From Pedobacter soli (lineage in GTDB: Bacteria; Bacteroidota; Bacteroidia; Sphingobacteriales; Sphingobacteriaceae), in contig NZ_FMZH01000003.1 of NCBI RefSeq assembly GCF_900101435.1, positions 124,001-188,000 of the forward strand: 64,000 nucleotides of DNA, read 5' to 3'. Within the stretch, counting starts at the first letter, position 1. Each line of letters opens with the position of its first letter. Position numbers and translations under genes: made by a program. Below the pieces are notes generated by a model. It searched no databases. It was not told where the DNA came from and saw only the letters and a list, made by a program, of their open reading frames with translations. Shown here piece after piece: positions 1 through 8,281 of this stretch.

Positions 1-499
1 TCGATTTTGCATTGCTTTTGGCATATTGCTGAAAGCTATCGTCTATCCCATCGGCCATATCTTTTATCTCCGGGTTATCCAGCAGCATCAGTAGCACGCC
101 AACCATAGCGGGCTTAAATCTGTTCAATTGTTTTAAATTAACTTTTGGGTTTTTAGCTTTAATGTAATCGTCAACCTCTTTGTATTCTGCGGGTGTAAAT
201 AAACTATCGAGGGTGTTGTTTTTCATGGTTAAAAACGGAGCCATTCGCATTTGTACCGTGCTATCCATTACAATCTCGCCCACTACACCATCAACCGATT
301 TCAGTTTTTGTTGCAAAACCCGCATGGTATCGGCAAATTTCCTGCTTGTAAAATGGTGTGTTCCAAATAAATAAGATGGCTTCTGTATTCCATTGCCTGA
401 AATTTCCCAGAGGAGTGTGTTGGTAGCCTTTTTGGTTTGTGCGTTAAGGCTGAGCCCAAAACCTAAAATGGCGATGAGTAATAGTTTAAAGTTTCTCAT
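1..499 (-). CDS. TraB/GumN family protein, partial (C-terminus off window)
   Basis: The reverse strand from the ATG at 499-497 stays open to the window edge (166 codons). The product starts with a signal peptide (MRNFKLLLIAILGFGLSLNA) and continues with LLWEISGNG and PSYLFGTHHF. This matches the N-terminal signature of the TraB/PrgY/GumN family, whose conserved GT-x-H motif is thought to belong to a metal-dependent, possibly proteolytic, fold. The protein is probably periplasmic or membrane-attached. The C-terminal half, with the second conserved motif, lies outside the window. The gene is divergent from the aldehyde dehydrogenase gene, with about 117 bp between them. The substrate is unknown. 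Family confidence comes only from motif recognition. Confidence 0.75.
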   Translation of the reverse strand, partial: MRNFKLLLIAILGFGLSLNAQTKKATNTLLWEISGNGIQKPSYLFGTHHFTSRKFADTMRVLQQKLKSVDGVVGEIVMDSTVQMRMAPFLTMKNNTLDSLFTPAEYKEVDDYIKAKNPKVNLKQLNRFKPAMVGVLLMLLDNPEIKDMADGIDDSFQQYAKSNAKS

Positions 500-616
500 T
501 GAGTAGTCGTTTTTAGTAAAATCAGGGCAAGATATTAAGAATTGTGATAAAGTTAAGTGCGCCGTGTACCTCGCATTCCTTTATTTTTTTGTTTTTTTGT
601 GTAAACCGATAGAGAT

Positions 617-2158
617 ATGACTACAGATATTCAATCCATTTTAAACAAATTGGGCATAAATGCCGATAATGCAGCATTTAGCACAGGGAGCCATTGGGGA
701 GGAACTGCTAATGTAAAAACGCTGGAAAGTTTTTCTCCTGTAAACGGAAAACGAATTGCTTCGGCCAGGGTGGCTACCAGTGTCGATTATGAAGCAGTGG
801 TGCTACAGGCGCAGGCTGCTTTTACCGAATGGCGCAACGTTCCTGCTCCTAAAAGAGGTGAAATTGTACGCCAGTTTGGCGATGCCCTGCGCGAAAACAA
901 ATCGGACTTGGGCGCACTGGTTTCATACGAAATGGGAAAAAGCTTACAGGAAGGTCTTGGCGAAGTACAGGAAATGATTGATATCTGTGATTTTGCTGTG
1001 GGTTTATCGCGCCAGCTATATGGCTTAACCATGCACAGCGAACGCCCAAACCACCGCATGTACGAGCAGTGGCACCCGCTGGGTATTGTAGGCATTATTT
1101 CGGCCTTTAATTTCCCGGTTGCGGTTTGGAGCTGGAATGCAGCACTAGCCCTGGTTTGTGGCAATGTATGTATCTGGAAACCATCAGAAAAAACGCCTTT
1201 AACCGCTATAGCCTGTCAGCATATTATTGCGAAGGTTTTTAAAAAAAATGCGGTTACAGAAGGTGTATGCAGTTTAATTCTAGGCGATAAAGAAGTAGGT
1301 GAACTGATGACCAATGACGGACGTGTTCCTTTGGTTTCGGCAACCGGATCAACCCGAATGGGGAAAGCGGTTGCCGCTGCTGTGGGCGCACGTTTAGGCA
1401 AAAGTTTACTCGAACTGGGCGGAAACAATGCCATTATTATTTCGGAACATGCCGATTTAGATATGAGTTTAATTGGTGCTGTATTTGGTGCTGTGGGCAC
1501 TGCAGGGCAAAGATGTACTTCAACCCGCAGGCTGATTATTCACGAAAGTGTTTACGATACTTTTACCGCAAAACTGGTTAATGCCTACGGGCAACTGCGC
1601 ATTGGCGATCCTTTAGATCAAAACAACCATGTTGGTCCGTTGATTGATACTGATGCGGTTGCAGCCTATCTCGATTCGATTGAAAAATGCAAAGCTGAAG
1701 GTGGCCGTTTTGTGGTAGAAGGTGGTGTATTATCGGGCGAAGCATACCAGAGCGGCTGTTATGTAAAACCCTGTATAGCCGAAGTAAAAAACGAGTTTAA
1801 AATTGTACAGCACGAAACATTTGCTCCGATTTTATATTTAATCAAATACAAAACACTTGATGAGGCCATTGCTTTGCAAAACGGTGTTCCACAAGGGCTT
1901 TCATCGGCCATTATGACTTTAAACCTGAGAGAAGCTGAACAATTTTTATCTGCCAGCGGATCGGATTGCGGTATAGCCAATGTAAATATTGGTACCTCAG
2001 GTGCCGAAATTGGCGGAGCCTTTGGTGGCGAAAAGGAAACCGGTGGTGGCCGCGAAAGTGGATCAGATGCCTGGAAAGCGTATATGCGTAGGCAAACCAA
2101 CACCGTTAATTACTCGAATACCCTGCCACTGGCACAGGGGATTAAGTTTGACTTGTAA
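617..2158 (+). CDS. amaB: ALDH7-type aldehyde dehydrogenase (probable alpha-aminoadipate semialdehyde dehydrogenase)
   Basis: A 513-residue cytoplasmic enzyme of the aldehyde dehydrogenase superfamily, full length for the antiquitin (ALDH7) branch. Visible motifs are the NAD-binding FNFPVAVWSWN (about 164-174) and KPSEKTPL, the general-base segment LLELGGNN (near 265), and the catalytic cysteine in GTAGQRCTSTRR (near 300). The C-terminal GGAFGGEKETGGGRESGSDA is typical of ALDH7. Family members oxidise alpha-aminoadipate semialdehyde/piperideine-6-carboxylate in lysine catabolism, so that is the most likely role. A broader aldehyde-detoxification role cannot be excluded. It appears monocistronic: hairpins at 2167-2189 and 2282-2306 follow it. 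The ATG lies downstream of an AT-rich leader with no Shine-Dalgarno sequence. Confidence 0.85.
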   Translation: MTTDIQSILNKLGINADNAAFSTGSHWGGTANVKTLESFSPVNGKRIASARVATSVDYEAVVLQAQAAFTEWRNVPAPKRGEIVRQFGDALRENKSDLGALVSYEMGKSLQEGLGEVQEMIDICDFAVGLSRQLYGLTMHSERPNHRMYEQWHPLGIVGIISAFNFPVAVWSWNAALALVCGNVCIWKPSEKTPLTAIACQHIIAKVFKKNAVTEGVCSLILGDKEVGELMTNDGRVPLVSATGSTRMGKAVAAAVGARLGKSLLELGGNNAIIISEHADLDMSLIGAVFGAVGTAGQRCTSTRRLIIHESVYDTFTAKLVNAYGQLRIGDPLDQNNHVGPLIDTDAVAAYLDSIEKCKAEGGRFVVEGGVLSGEAYQSGCYVKPCIAEVKNEFKIVQHETFAPILYLIKYKTLDEAIALQNGVPQGLSSAIMTLNLREAEQFLSASGSDCGIANVNIGTSGAEIGGAFGGEKETGGGRESGSDAWKAYMRRQTNTVNYSNTLPLAQGIKFDL

Positions 2159-2166
2159 AATCTGTT

Positions 2167-2189
2167 GGTCCGGATTTGTAATCCGGACC
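2167..2189. repeat. 10-bp perfect inverted repeat hairpin
   Basis: ggtccggatt and aatccggacc pair perfectly around a 3-nt loop. It lies 9 bp after the aldehyde dehydrogenase stop. It has no T-run, so it is not a classical terminator. It resembles the other GGTC...GACC hairpins found in intergenic regions of this window. Confidence 0.7.
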
Positions 2190-2281
2190 AGGGTAGCATG
2201 GCGATTGTATCGCCAGAATATATTAATCCGTGTTTATCCCGTGTATCTGTGGTTAAAACCTTAACTTTTTAACATAAAAAA

Positions 2282-2306
2282 GGTCGGGATTTTGCAAATC
2301 CCGACC
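2282..2306. terminator. Bidirectional hairpin between convergent genes
   Basis: ggtcgggattt and aaatcccgacc form an 11-bp perfect stem with a 3-nt loop. It is preceded by an A-run (2275-2281), which is a T-run for the leftward gene ending at 2330. It therefore probably terminates the GIN-domain gene and may also act on the rightward one. Confidence 0.6.
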
Positions 2307-2329
2307 AACATTTAAAATATATGATAGAG

Positions 2330-2974
2330 TTAGAATAGTTTTTCTAATAAAGCAATGTCTATATCGGCATAACGGGATGGATTACTGTTGGCCAACACAA
2401 CTGGTTTTGCCGATACCCTTATGCTACTTTCTGTTGCTGTAAAATCGCCCATTTTAATTTTCGATTCTGCCCCGATTACAGCAGTATGATCTTCGGTAGA
2501 GCCGGCTAGTTTTAAAGTTGCTGCATCATTAATTTCTGTTGATAGATTAACCGTATTGGCAGTGATATCGGCCGAAGCTTTATCGCTAAGTACAACCTTA
2601 AGGTTTAACAAATTAAAGTTGCCCGCAGTGCTTACTGTTGCTGTATTTGAAGCTACAATTGTTGTCAGGTTATTCACGTGCGCAACCACTGTCAGGGTAT
2701 TTTTATCAAAAGAGCTGATTCTCAATTCGGCACCTTGTTGTTGCACCATTGCATTTTTACCATAGTATTGATCGTAAACCTCAACACTTTCTTTAGCATC
2801 CTGAACCAGGATTAGTTTAACATTGCCCGATACCACTACTTTACTGATGTTTTTAACATTTGTTAATGCAGTATAGCTTGCTGTGTTTTCGGTAGCATTG
2901 GCTACCACTGCTGCGCTACTTAAGGCAACCACTACCAATGCAGCTGCGAATAATTTTTGGATAGAATTTTTCAT
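2330..2974 (-). CDS. Secreted GIN-domain (DUF2807-like) protein
   Basis: A 214-residue protein with an N-terminal signal peptide (about residues 1-27, ending AVVANA). The rest is rich in Val, Ala, Thr and Asn, with repeating short beta-strand patterns such as VVVSGNVKLILVQD and TTIVASNTATVSTAG. This is the pattern of GIN/DUF2807 domains, right-handed parallel beta-helices called putative auto-transporter adhesin heads. The final GRxY-type residues are conserved in relatives. Likely location is periplasm or cell surface; molecular function is unknown. An ECF-type promoter (3042-3067) lies about 70 bp upstream and matches the promoter of the ECF sigma gene near 62.1 kb, whose operon encodes a related DUF4097-like protein. 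An envelope-stress role is therefore an inference from context. Confidence 0.7.
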   Translation of the reverse strand: MKNSIQKLFAAALVVVALSSAAVVANATENTASYTALTNVKNISKVVVSGNVKLILVQDAKESVEVYDQYYGKNAMVQQQGAELRISSFDKNTLTVVAHVNNLTTIVASNTATVSTAGNFNLLNLKVVLSDKASADITANTVNLSTEINDAATLKLAGSTEDHTAVIGAESKIKMGDFTATESSIRVSAKPVVLANSNPSRYADIDIALLEKLF

Positions 2975-3041
2975 GATCTTAATATTTTATGTTTGACGAA
3001 TCTTTATTTTAAACGCCTTACTACCAGGCGTTTTCTATAAA

Positions 3042-3067
3042 TAAGACGACTGTTTCTTCAAAACGTT
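3042..3067 (-). promoter_or_regulatory. Predicted ECF sigma promoter (AAC-N17-GTCTTA) for the GIN-domain gene
   Basis: Read on the reverse strand, gaAAC (AAC at 3067-3065) is followed by a 17-nt spacer beginning gtttt and then GTCTTA (3047-3042). Element and spacing are identical to sites at 49101-49126 and 62082-62107. The predicted start of transcription is about 60 nt before the ATG. The AAC/GTC core is the general ECF-type promoter signature. Assignment to a particular sigma factor is inference. Confidence 0.6.
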
Positions 3068-3210
3068 TCAGGCAAGAGCATGCTATTATACCATAAGCAT
3101 CTATTTATAGACGAACACCCGATTAACCTATACGAAATTCGGTTTGTTAGCCCGTCAAAGATTAAGCGATATTGAGAATTAGGCAGATATGTTAAAAAAG
3201 GTTAAAACTT

Positions 3211-3240
3211 AATATAGAACTAACATATTAGTTCTATATT
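3211..3240. promoter_or_regulatory. Perfect 30-bp palindrome, probable operator
   Basis: aatatagaactaa and ttagttctatatt are exact reverse complements (13 bp each) around a catA-type 4-nt centre. The palindrome ends 26 bp before the ATG of the beta-barrel gene at 3267, where a repressor would block transcription. It is AT-rich with no trailing T-run, so a protein-binding site fits better than a terminator. The cognate regulator is not identifiable from the window. Confidence 0.65.
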
Positions 3241-3266
3241 CGTAAATACAAAACAGATCCTTCTAT

Positions 3267-6077
3267 ATGAAACGTTTATTACTCTCACTGTGCTTTTTTG
3301 TCACGATTGCATCGTACACAAGGGCACAGAGCCTGCATACCATAAAAGGCCGGACGATTGACACCGCTTCGACGGCCATTTTATCGGGTAGTTCGGTTGC
3401 AATTTTAAATGCAAAAGACTCTACCCTGGTAAAGTTTACCCGTGCTGCAGAGAACGGCTCTTTTGAGCTTACCGGCATTAAAAACGGTAAGTTTATCCTC
3501 TTGGTTTCTTATCCTCAATATGCCGACTTTGTTGATCATTTTACGCTCGATTCCACTACGCAAATCAAGGATTACAACAAAATAAATCTTACAGGGATGG
3601 CTAAACTTCTTTCAGACGTGATTATTAAAGGAGAGCGGGCAGCCATCAAAATTAAGGGCGATACGACTGAGTTTAATGCATCAAGCTATAGCATACAACC
3701 CAACGACAAAGTAGAAGATTTGTTAAAAAAGTTGCCAGGCATACAAGTTGATAAAGACGGTAAGATCACTGCTCAGGGAAAATCAGTTCCGAAAGTATTG
3801 GTAGATGGAGAAGAATTTTTTGGCGACGACCCCACACTGGTTACCAAAAATTTAAGGGCCGATATGGTTGATAAAGTGCAGCTTTATGAGAAATCAAGCG
3901 ATCAGGCCGCATTTACCGGAGTAGATGATGGACAGAAAACACAAACCATCAATATCAAATTAAAAGAAGATAAAAAGAGTGGCTATTTCGGTAAGGTAGA
4001 TTTAGGTTACGGCACCAAAGATTTTTACAAAGGGCAGGTTTTATTCAACCGTTTTAAAGCCAAACAAAAATTCTCTGTTTATGGAACAGCCGGCAATAAT
4101 GGTACAACCGGATTAAGCTGGCAAGACAATAATAAACTAGGCGCTAGCGACAACAATATGCAAATGGGAGATGATGGAAGCATGTGGTTTAGCTTTGGTG
4201 GCGGCGATGAACTGGAAAGTGGCAGCTATTATGGAGAAGGTATCCCCAAAGCTTTAACAGGCGGTGCACATTACGACAATAAGTGGAATGATGATAAAGA
4301 AACCATTAATACCAATTACAAATTGGGTGCCTTAGGTATAAAAACCACCAAAAATACCATCAACCAGAACAATTTACCTGATGGGATTATCAATACCAAT
4401 ACCGACGAAAATTCTGACCGGAATGTTTTCAGACAAAAATTAGATGCAACCTATACCATTAAATTGGATACCACCAGCAATCTTAAAGTAATTGTTGATG
4501 GGATGTTGAAAAATAGTGATAATACCTCCAGTATAAACAGCAAGGGCCGTAGAGGCAACAATTCTTTGTTAAACAGCAATGATCAATCTAACAGCAATGA
4601 TGGTAAGGAGCAGAACTTTAACATATCGGCACTTTATACTAAAAAGCTTAAAAAATTAGGCCGGAACTACTCGATAAGTGTTAGTCAAAAATTAAACCAG
4701 ATTAATGGCACAGGTTTTCTACATTCGGATGTTAAGTATTTTGATACGTTAGGCGTGCAAACCAGAAGTGAAGTAACCGATCAGTACAAAACAAATAATA
4801 CCCGCAGCGCCATTTTTAACACCAATGTAACCTATAACGAACCCATCACTAAATCAGTTGCGTTGGTACTCAACTATGGTTTTGTACTAAACGATAGCCG
4901 CTCAGACCGCAGGTCTTTCAATCAATCTACGCCGGGTAATTACGATGTGCTGGATAGCGAGTTTAGTAACGATTTTAAAGCTACACAATATATCCATCAG
5001 GGTGGAGCGATTTTTAACTACAAAAAACCTAAAACGACCATTAGTTTCGGCAGTAGGATTAGTGCTGTAAACTTCGATCAGATCGAACAGCTTTCGAATC
5101 AGACCTACAACAGGAGTTTTGTTAACTGGTTACCACAAGCCAGCTATCTTTATAAATTCTCTGCACAAAAATCTTTACGCATTGGTTATAACGGAAATAC
5201 TACTCAACCTTCTATTAGCCAACTGCAACCAGTAAGGGTTAACGATAACCCATTGTATCAACCATTGGGAAATCCTGATCTTGCACCATCGTTTAATAGC
5301 CGTTTTAATGCGGGCTATAACTCTTATAAAGTTTTAACGCAACAATCATTATATATAAACGGTAGTTTTGGTTTCGTAAATAAAGCTATTGTAAGTAATA
5401 CTGAGACCGACGCCGTTGGTAAAACAATTGCCAAATCTGTTAACTTAACCGATAAAACCCCTATTAACTACAACATTTACGGTGGCATTAGCCGGAAACT
5501 AAAGTTTCTATTTGACACCAACGTTGGTCTTAATTTAAATGCAGGAGGCAGTACCAGCTACAATTATGTAAAAAGCCAGCTAAGCGATGTTACCGAATTA
5601 AATGAAATAACAACCACCCGTTTCAGTCCTACAATAGATATTAACCGTTATAAAGATAAAAGTGAATTCTATCTTAATTTCGGACCAAGTTACAATGCCC
5701 AGGTAACCTCTTTACAAAAAGACCGCGCCAATAAGGGATGGGGTATGCAGGGATGGGGAGGCATGAGCTTTACCTTACCGAAAAAAATTAAATTTCAGGC
5801 AGATGGTGAATATACGTATACGCCACGTTCGCAAGCTTTCGATACCAGTTTCGAACAGATTGTGGTTAATGCATCCATAACCAAATCTTTCTTCAAAAAG
5901 GAAGAACTGAAATTTACCATTCGTGGAAACGATTTGTTTAACCAAAACCGCGGATTTAGAAGGTATGCTTATTCCAACATCATTACGCAAACCAATTACA
6001 ACAACATCAGCCGTTACTTTATGTTCTCACTTGTTTGGGACTTTAATAAAATGGGTGGTGGAGCACCTCAAAAATAA
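3267..6077 (+). CDS. Outer-membrane beta-barrel protein with CarboxypepD_reg-like N-terminus
   Basis: A 936-residue outer-membrane protein. A signal peptide (about 1-20, ending TRAQS) is followed by a carboxypeptidase-regulatory-like beta-sandwich (about 25-110), a plug-like region with VEDLLKKLPGIQVDKDG and VPKVLVDGEEFFGDDP (about 148-200), and a long Asn/aromatic-rich barrel ending in YFMFSLVWDFNKMG, with a terminal aromatic/hydrophobic strand. This matches the TonB-receptor-like family called outer membrane beta-barrel protein (OMP_b-brl_3). These are related to, but distinct from, canonical TonB receptors, and no TonB box is obvious. It is followed after 62 bp by a GLPGLI gene, a common pairing in Bacteroidota, so co-transcription is likely. 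The 30-bp palindrome upstream suggests repression by a dedicated regulator. Substrate unknown. Confidence 0.8.
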   Translation: MKRLLLSLCFFVTIASYTRAQSLHTIKGRTIDTASTAILSGSSVAILNAKDSTLVKFTRAAENGSFELTGIKNGKFILLVSYPQYADFVDHFTLDSTTQIKDYNKINLTGMAKLLSDVIIKGERAAIKIKGDTTEFNASSYSIQPNDKVEDLLKKLPGIQVDKDGKITAQGKSVPKVLVDGEEFFGDDPTLVTKNLRADMVDKVQLYEKSSDQAAFTGVDDGQKTQTINIKLKEDKKSGYFGKVDLGYGTKDFYKGQVLFNRFKAKQKFSVYGTAGNNGTTGLSWQDNNKLGASDNNMQMGDDGSMWFSFGGGDELESGSYYGEGIPKALTGGAHYDNKWNDDKETINTNYKLGALGIKTTKNTINQNNLPDGIINTNTDENSDRNVFRQKLDATYTIKLDTTSNLKVIVDGMLKNSDNTSSINSKGRRGNNSLLNSNDQSNSNDGKEQNFNISALYTKKLKKLGRNYSISVSQKLNQINGTGFLHSDVKYFDTLGVQTRSEVTDQYKTNNTRSAIFNTNVTYNEPITKSVALVLNYGFVLNDSRSDRRSFNQSTPGNYDVLDSEFSNDFKATQYIHQGGAIFNYKKPKTTISFGSRISAVNFDQIEQLSNQTYNRSFVNWLPQASYLYKFSAQKSLRIGYNGNTTQPSISQLQPVRVNDNPLYQPLGNPDLAPSFNSRFNAGYNSYKVLTQQSLYINGSFGFVNKAIVSNTETDAVGKTIAKSVNLTDKTPINYNIYGGISRKLKFLFDTNVGLNLNAGGSTSYNYVKSQLSDVTELNEITTTRFSPTIDINRYKDKSEFYLNFGPSYNAQVTSLQKDRANKGWGMQGWGGMSFTLPKKIKFQADGEYTYTPRSQAFDTSFEQIVVNASITKSFFKKEELKFTIRGNDLFNQNRGFRRYAYSNIITQTNYNNISRYFMFSLVWDFNKMGGGAPQK

Positions 6078-6139
6078 TCAGCACATGCTGTTAAAAAGAC
6101 TAAATATTATATAATTGATCTTTTAAATTATTACAAAAA

Positions 6140-6913
6140 ATGAAATTAAGATATGCCATAATGATGCTTTTTTGCACTGTAAATTATGCAATGGCACAGC
6201 ATGCGAGGTTTGTACACCAGGGTACCATTCAATTTGAGAAGAAGATAAATATTTATGCTTTGCTTAAAGACCAAATCAAGCGTTATCCTGATAATTTCTG
6301 GAGTGCACAGGCATTTGAGCAGTATCAGAAAAATAATCCGCAGTTTAAAACTTTAAAAAGTGAACTTGTTTTTAAAAACGACCAGACTTTCTTTAATCCC
6401 ATGCCTGATGAAAGCGTTGGTAATAACTGGGCAAGCAACTTTGCTTCTGCTAAACAGAACAATATTATTTTAACCAATTTAAAAACTTCAACCAGTATTA
6501 ACCAAAAATCAGTTTACGAAGAAACTTACCTGGTTAAAGATTCTGTCCGTAAAATAAACTGGAAAATAACTGATGAGTTTAGAGACATTGCCGGCTACAA
6601 CTGTCGTAGAGCAAATGCACTGATTATGGATTCCATTTACGTGGTGGCTTTTTATACCGACTTGATTCCGGTTTCGGGTGGCCCGGAAACCTTTAGCGGA
6701 TTGCCAGGGATGATATTAGGCGTCGCCTTGCCTCGCGAGCACATTACCTGGTTTGCTACTGCAGTTAAAGATACTGAAGTAGCCAGTACACAGCTCAAAG
6801 TGCCTGCTAAAGGTAAGCCCGTTACCAAAAAACAATTGAGCGATATTTTAAAAGGTGCTTTAAAAGATTACGGCAACTATGCCAGCGATATTTTGAAAGC
6901 GGCAGATATGTAA
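6140..6913 (+). CDS. GLPGLI family secreted protein
   Basis: A 257-residue protein with a signal peptide (about 1-19, ending YAMAQ) and the family hallmark in the segment FSGLPGMILGVALP (about 187-200). Upstream is another typical segment, WKITDEFRDIAGYNCRRA. GLPGLI proteins are a Bacteroidota-specific family of exported proteins of unknown function, often encoded beside TonB-type or beta-barrel outer-membrane proteins, as here. It probably forms an operon with the gene at 3267 and may be a periplasmic partner of that barrel. This last point is inference. Confidence 0.85.
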   Translation: MKLRYAIMMLFCTVNYAMAQHARFVHQGTIQFEKKINIYALLKDQIKRYPDNFWSAQAFEQYQKNNPQFKTLKSELVFKNDQTFFNPMPDESVGNNWASNFASAKQNNIILTNLKTSTSINQKSVYEETYLVKDSVRKINWKITDEFRDIAGYNCRRANALIMDSIYVVAFYTDLIPVSGGPETFSGLPGMILGVALPREHITWFATAVKDTEVASTQLKVPAKGKPVTKKQLSDILKGALKDYGNYASDILKAADM

Positions 6914-6950
6914 GCCTGAATTATTATTAATTTAGCTGTAAAAATTAATA

Positions 6951-7520
6951 ATGTACAGCGCACTTTATAACCACATTAATAAATTTATAGATTTGAGTAA
7001 GGATGAGCAGGATCTTCTTGCCCCCTTACTCAAATCTTTGTCGGTTAAAAAGAAAGCTTTTTTACTGGAAGAAGGGCAAACCTGCAGGGCCAATTACTTT
7101 GTGGTAAAGGGTTGCCTAAGACTTTATTTTATTGATATTAAGGGCGCTGAACAAACCACTCAGTTTGCTATCGAAAACTGGTGGATTACCGACCTCACGA
7201 GCTTTCTATTTCAAAAATCTTCCGAATTTTATATCCAGGCCGCAGAAAGTACAGAAGTAATTGCCATTGAGCAGCACCATTATGATGAAATGTTCCATAA
7301 ACTACCTAAACTGGAAAGGTATTTCAGGCTCATTTTACAAAAAAACCACCAGGCCTCGCAAATGCGGATCAGGTACCTGTATAGCCAAACTGCTGAAGAA
7401 AGATACCGACACTTTAACCAGCTTTTCCCCGAATTTGTACAAAGGGTACCACAATACATGCTGGCTTCTTATCTGGGTTTTACGCCAGAGTTTTTGAGTA
7501 AGATCAGAGCGAAGAGATAA
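6951..7520 (+). CDS. Crp/Fnr family transcriptional regulator
   Basis: A 189-residue protein with a cyclic-nucleotide-binding-like beta-barrel (about 15-125; LLEEGQTCRANYFVVKGCLR, TTQFAIENWWITDL). A helical C-terminus containing YMLASYLGFTPEFLSKIRAK serves as a short helix-turn-helix. This compact form (about 190 residues) is frequent in Bacteroidota, where many members probably do not bind cAMP. It lies 37 bp after the GLPGLI gene and 285 bp before an AhpD-like gene, which such regulators often control. Target and ligand are not determinable here. Confidence 0.8.
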   Translation: MYSALYNHINKFIDLSKDEQDLLAPLLKSLSVKKKAFLLEEGQTCRANYFVVKGCLRLYFIDIKGAEQTTQFAIENWWITDLTSFLFQKSSEFYIQAAESTEVIAIEQHHYDEMFHKLPKLERYFRLILQKNHQASQMRIRYLYSQTAEERYRHFNQLFPEFVQRVPQYMLASYLGFTPEFLSKIRAKR

Positions 7521-7805
7521 ACTAATTTCAACCACAAAGCACACAGAGTAAGGCACAAAGTACACGGAGCCAGGTGAATTACATACCCAAATATGTAAAA
7601 TTAAAATTGCTCTGTGCCACTCTGTGAAAACCTCTATGGCCGCTGTGGTTAATTTAAAGAAATAGCAGGATTGGAATAATAATTTCTCTGCGTAACTCTG
7701 CGCAAAAACTTAGCGACCTTTGCGGTTAATACTTTTCTTAAACTACATTAAGTTTTTTCAGCGCCGGGATACGGAACTTTACATCATAATCAAAAACAAT
7801 AAAAA
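7521..7805. repeat. Intergenic region of CACAGAG/CACAAAG-type repeats
   Basis: This 285-bp gap holds no plausible gene. It contains degenerate copies of a dispersed repeat. One, in forward orientation, starts aaccacaaagcacacagag (about 7530). A second, inverted, copy reads ctctgtgccactctgtg (about 7610) and ends ctgtggttaa. A third reads ctctgcgtaactctgcgcaa (about 7685) and ends tgcggttaa. The same family recurs near 2240, 15730, 52040-52155 and 61120. Confidence 0.6.
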
Positions 7806-8240
7806 ATGGAAAGTAGAATTGATATCCCCAAAGTAGATCCGGCAGCCTACCAGGCCATGTATGCCTTAGAGAAATATTTATCAGCCAGCAAAATCGACCC
7901 CATTCTTTCAGAGTTGATTAAAATGAGGGCATCGCAAATTAACGGTTGTGCATTTTGTTTAAATATGCACTCGGCCGATGCACGCAAAATAGGCGAAACC
8001 GAACAAAGATTATACCTGCTAAGCGCCTGGAAAGAAACCACCCTGTTTACAGAAAAAGAGAAAGCTGTTATTGCTTTAACCGAAGAAGTAACCCTGATCA
8101 GCAACCATGTTTCTGATGCTACTTATCAAAAAGTTGCCAGTTTCTTTAGCGAAACCGAAATTACCAGTATCATTATGGCCATTGTTACCATTAATGCCTG
8201 GAACAGAATTGCAATTACCTCCAAAGTAATTGTAGGATAA
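7806..8240 (+). CDS. Carboxymuconolactone decarboxylase / AhpD-like protein
   Basis: A 144-residue all-alpha cytoplasmic protein of the carboxymuconolactone decarboxylase family. The key motif is NGCAFCLNMHSADARK (about residues 45-60): the CxxC plus downstream His of AhpD-type alkylhydroperoxidases. The preceding LSELIKMRASQI and following LTEEVTLIS segments are also family-typical. Such proteins reduce peroxides through the CxxC pair; the native reductant is unknown. The gene converges with the acetylesterase gene over a shared hairpin at 8248-8281. Confidence 0.85.
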   Translation: MESRIDIPKVDPAAYQAMYALEKYLSASKIDPILSELIKMRASQINGCAFCLNMHSADARKIGETEQRLYLLSAWKETTLFTEKEKAVIALTEEVTLISNHVSDATYQKVASFFSETEITSIIMAIVTINAWNRIAITSKVIVG

Positions 8241-8247
8241 AATTTTT

Positions 8248-8281
8248 AAACCTATCAGATTTTAAAAGTCTGATAGGTTTT
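8248..8281. terminator. Bidirectional intrinsic terminator overlapping a 3' coding end
   Basis: aaacctatcagatttt pairs with the segment ending gtctgataggttt, giving a stem over 12 bp with A/T runs on both sides. It sits between convergent genes, and its right half overlaps the last codons and stop of the acetylesterase gene (stop at 8264-8262). Confidence 0.75.

Noticed and set aside
7521..7805. Possible CRISPR array
   Set aside because: Repeats are degenerate, in both orientations and irregularly spaced; no cas genes are present.
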